Shown here: positions 62,401-64,000 of the stretch, piece by piece
Layout of the letters: the number at the start of each line of letters is the position of its first letter
Position numbering within the stretch: position 1 is the stretch's first letter
Assembly: GCA_963785415.1 (NCBI GenBank)
Contig: CAWAVB010000001.1
Span: forward strand, 620,001-684,000
Source of the DNA: Bog-793 sp963785415
GTDB lineage: Bacteria > Actinomycetota > Acidimicrobiia > Acidimicrobiales > Bog-793
Length of the DNA: 64,000 bases
Direction of reading: 5' to 3'
Translations under genes and position numbers: made by a program
The notes under the pieces: model-generated
Seen by the model: the letters and a program-made list of their open reading frames with translations, nothing else
The model's database searches: none
What the model was told of the DNA's origin: nothing

Positions 62401-63573
62401 CTAGCTACCGCTCGCCAGCTCGGCTGGCTTCTTGTCCTTGGCGGCGAGTACTTGGCCCATGACGGTGGCTGCTGCTCGATTCCGCTCTTCGATGGCGTGG
62501 GAGTACACCCGAAGCGTAAGCGAGGGATCGGAGTGGCCGAGGAAGTCGGCGACGGTCCGGACATCCACGCCAGCCCCGATGAGCTGCGTGGCGGTGAAGT
62601 GACGCAGGTCGTGCAGACGCACGCCTGGCGCGCCAACCTCATCCCGGACACGGATGAAAAACGACGTCACGTTGTCGGGCCGGAATGGGGTACCGGCTCC
62701 GACAAAGGGGGAGAAGACGAAGGCGTCAGGATCAAGCTCGCCTCCAGCCTCGGTAATCCAATTATCGACGTGCGCTCGATGAGCGGTTAGGAGGGCCACG
62801 CCGACCGGGTCAAGAGCGACCTTCCGAGAACGATCCGTCTTGGTGGACTTCTCGGCAAGCCCACCCTCAACGACGACGACAGAGCGAGCGACTTCGATGA
62901 CACCACGGGTGAGATCGACATCGGTCCAGCGGAGCGCACATAGCTCGCCACGGCGCATGCCGGTGAGCGCCGCGAGCATGAGGAGCGGAGCAAGCCGTGG
63001 GTCTCGACGCTCCGCCTCCTCGATGACGTCTCGGACGACATCGACAGATGGCGCTTGCACTCGGCGATGGGCAACCCGAGGGGGCTTTGCTTGTTTGCCG
63101 ACGTTCGTGCGGACCCATCCCCAGCGCACGCCTTGGTGGAGGGCTGCGGAGATGACGGCATGGTGATTCCGGATCGTCTTGGGGGACTTGCCAGCGTCCT
63201 TCATGGCGCCGTACAGATCGTCCAGGTGACGAGCGCTGAGCTGGCTGAGCTTCAGCTTGCCGAGCCGAGGACGGATGGTCTTCGTGATCTGCGCCTTGTA
63301 GTTACGGATCGTTGTCGGGGAGAGGTCGAGCCGCTCGCACTCTTCGAGCCAGCGGTCGAAGAGCTGACCAACGGTCGCTCCGACACCGTCAGCCCGGCCT
63401 GGGGCTTGCTGGTCTACAAGGTCACGAAGTGCAGCGTCCGCTGCACGTGAGCCACCGTGGAAAGTCTTGGAGAGCTGGCGCAGCTTGCCGGTGACGGGGT
63501 CGTTGCCAAGCGACACCCGTAGCTCCCACACCCCTGAACGAACCTGGCGCTTCGATCCACGCACGCATCCCAT
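62401..63573 (-). CDS. int: Site-specific tyrosine integrase of the element
   Basis: 390 residues. N-terminal AP2-like/SAM-like DNA-binding region (SGVWELRVSLGNDPVTGKL; TVGQLFDRWLEECERLDLSP), then the catalytic domain: LTGMRRGELCALRWTDVDL (first Arg), LHDLRHFTATQLIGAG (H-x-x-R), FLGHSDPSLTLRVYSHAIEE (second His and the Tyr nucleophile). ATG 63573 starts the protein and overlaps a repeated CATCCCATG element. The gene lies about 100 bases from attR, as expected for an integrase using this tRNA. It would also excise the element with a directionality factor that I do not see. Confidence 0.95.
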   Translation of the reverse strand: MGCVRGSKRQVRSGVWELRVSLGNDPVTGKLRQLSKTFHGGSRAADAALRDLVDQQAPGRADGVGATVGQLFDRWLEECERLDLSPTTIRNYKAQITKTIRPRLGKLKLSQLSARHLDDLYGAMKDAGKSPKTIRNHHAVISAALHQGVRWGWVRTNVGKQAKPPRVAHRRVQAPSVDVVRDVIEEAERRDPRLAPLLMLAALTGMRRGELCALRWTDVDLTRGVIEVARSVVVVEGGLAEKSTKTDRSRKVALDPVGVALLTAHRAHVDNWITEAGGELDPDAFVFSPFVGAGTPFRPDNVTSFFIRVRDEVGAPGVRLHDLRHFTATQLIGAGVDVRTVADFLGHSDPSLTLRVYSHAIEERNRAAATVMGQVLAAKDKKPAELASGS

Positions 63574-63617
63574 GGTAGCGGCGTGGTGCGACCGTTCATG
63601 GGATGACCCATGGGATG
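63566..63617. promoter_or_regulatory. Repeated 9-bp boxes at the integrase start
   Basis: CATGGGATG occurs directly at 63597-63605 and 63609-63617 (12-base period) and inverted at 63566-63574 over the integrase start codon. CATGGG and CCCATG also make a short palindrome at 63597-63612. They may be integrase arm sites or operators controlling int. Confidence 0.55.
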
Positions 63618-63634
63618 GATTGATGGGCAGCAGA

Positions 63635-63660
63635 AGGGCCAGCCCTTTCGGACTGGCCCT
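63635..63660 (-). terminator. Hairpin downstream of the initiator tRNA
   Basis: AGGGCCAG (63635-63642) pairs with CTGGCCCT (63653-63660); inner CC/GG can add pairs. It lies 16 bases past the tRNA 3' end in the tRNA's direction. A T-rich run (TTTTCTT) lies on its other side, so it could also end plus-strand transcription. Confidence 0.55.
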
Positions 63661-63675
63661 GACCTGCTCTTTTCT

Positions 63676-63752
<77 letters not shown>

Positions 63753-63879
63753 CCGATAAACCGGGACAAGTTTACCATCGCCGGTTCTGGCGGCCTTCTG
63801 GCCGGCGGGCGCCGACGGGCCCCTGGTCCGGGCGGTGGATTCCGCCAGCGGATACTCCGGTCGCGCCCCGGCGTTCGGA

Positions 63880-64000
63880 TCAGGCGTCTTTGGATAGGGC
63901 CGCGTGCGCGTGGGTCTTGCCGCCCGGGACGGTGGTCGTGGTCGTCGTCGACGCCGCGGGCGTCGCGTTCATGATCGCGTTCGCCTCGCCGAGGAGCGTG
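63880..64000 (-). CDS. C-terminal end of an unidentified protein
   Basis: The minus strand entering from the right edge reads TLLGEANAIMNATPAAS, a run of Thr, then VPGGKTHAHAALSKDA and stop at 63880-63882. The Thr-rich, low-complexity ending suggests a secreted or membrane protein linker. Nothing else can be said, since the gene begins outside the window. Confidence 0.6.
   Translation of the reverse strand, partial: TLLGEANAIMNATPAASTTTTTTVPGGKTHAHAALSKDA

Overview
The window is GC-rich DNA of an actinobacterial type. Start codons include several GTG/TTG, many genes overlap by a few bases, and some transcripts look leaderless. I cannot name a genus. It divides into a chromosomal part (1 to about 26,767), an integrated mobile island (26,768 to 63,720), and a short chromosomal return with an initiator tRNA and the tail of one gene (63,721 to 64,000).

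Chromosomal part. Positions 1-8519 carry purine/hydantoin catabolism: the end of an 8-oxoguanine-deaminase-like aminohydrolase, a dihydropyrimidinase, a YgfM-like FAD subunit, an XdhD-like molybdenum hydroxylase, and (opposite strand) adenine deaminase. Positions 8665-16723 supply the molybdenum cofactor: MocA-like nucleotidyltransferase, MoaC, Mog/MoaB, and a minus-strand series Mop, PadR regulator, ModA, fused ModB-ModC, MoeA, MoaA, MoaD. The cofactor genes plausibly serve the hydroxylase next door. The hydroxylase has an N-terminal iron-sulfur-like region in which every usual cluster cysteine position is altered. Formate-tetrahydrofolate ligase, an MFS transporter, an exported nucleoside phosphorylase-like protein, an SGNH/acyltransferase pair (the acyltransferase frameshifted) and threonine dehydratase follow. 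Two diverged 3' halves of a tRNA-Leu(GAG) bracket the SGNH/acyltransferase pair, suggesting an older, eroded insertion.

Island. A perfect 39-bp direct repeat (26,768-26,806 and 63,682-63,720), which is the 3' half of an initiator tRNA-Met gene, brackets about 37 kb. A tyrosine integrase lies beside the intact tRNA and a MobF relaxase lies in the middle. No conjugation pore genes are visible, so I read it as an integrative mobilizable element. Its cargo is mostly defence-like: an EVE-like/DUF3883 protein, MazG-like pyrophosphohydrolase, DUF2075 helicase, a type III-like restriction-modification pair, a GntR regulator with its own palindrome, an AlbA_2 protein, an overlapping three-gene operon (ImmA/IrrE-macro, kinase-adenylosuccinate synthetase, DUF7002), an HNH-RecQ fusion, an HNH nuclease with a reader-like domain, a Hachiman-like nuclease/helicase pair plus a third gene, a restriction-like nuclease, a HEPN protein and a membrane patatin. 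The right part also holds several broken IS3 and IS110 pieces.

The strongest candidate for an undescribed system is the operon at 39,390-43,047. It joins a PurZ-like purine enzyme (Ser replacing the usual catalytic Asp) and a nucleotide kinase to a macro domain, a zinc protease and a probable ADP-ribosyltransferase-like protein.
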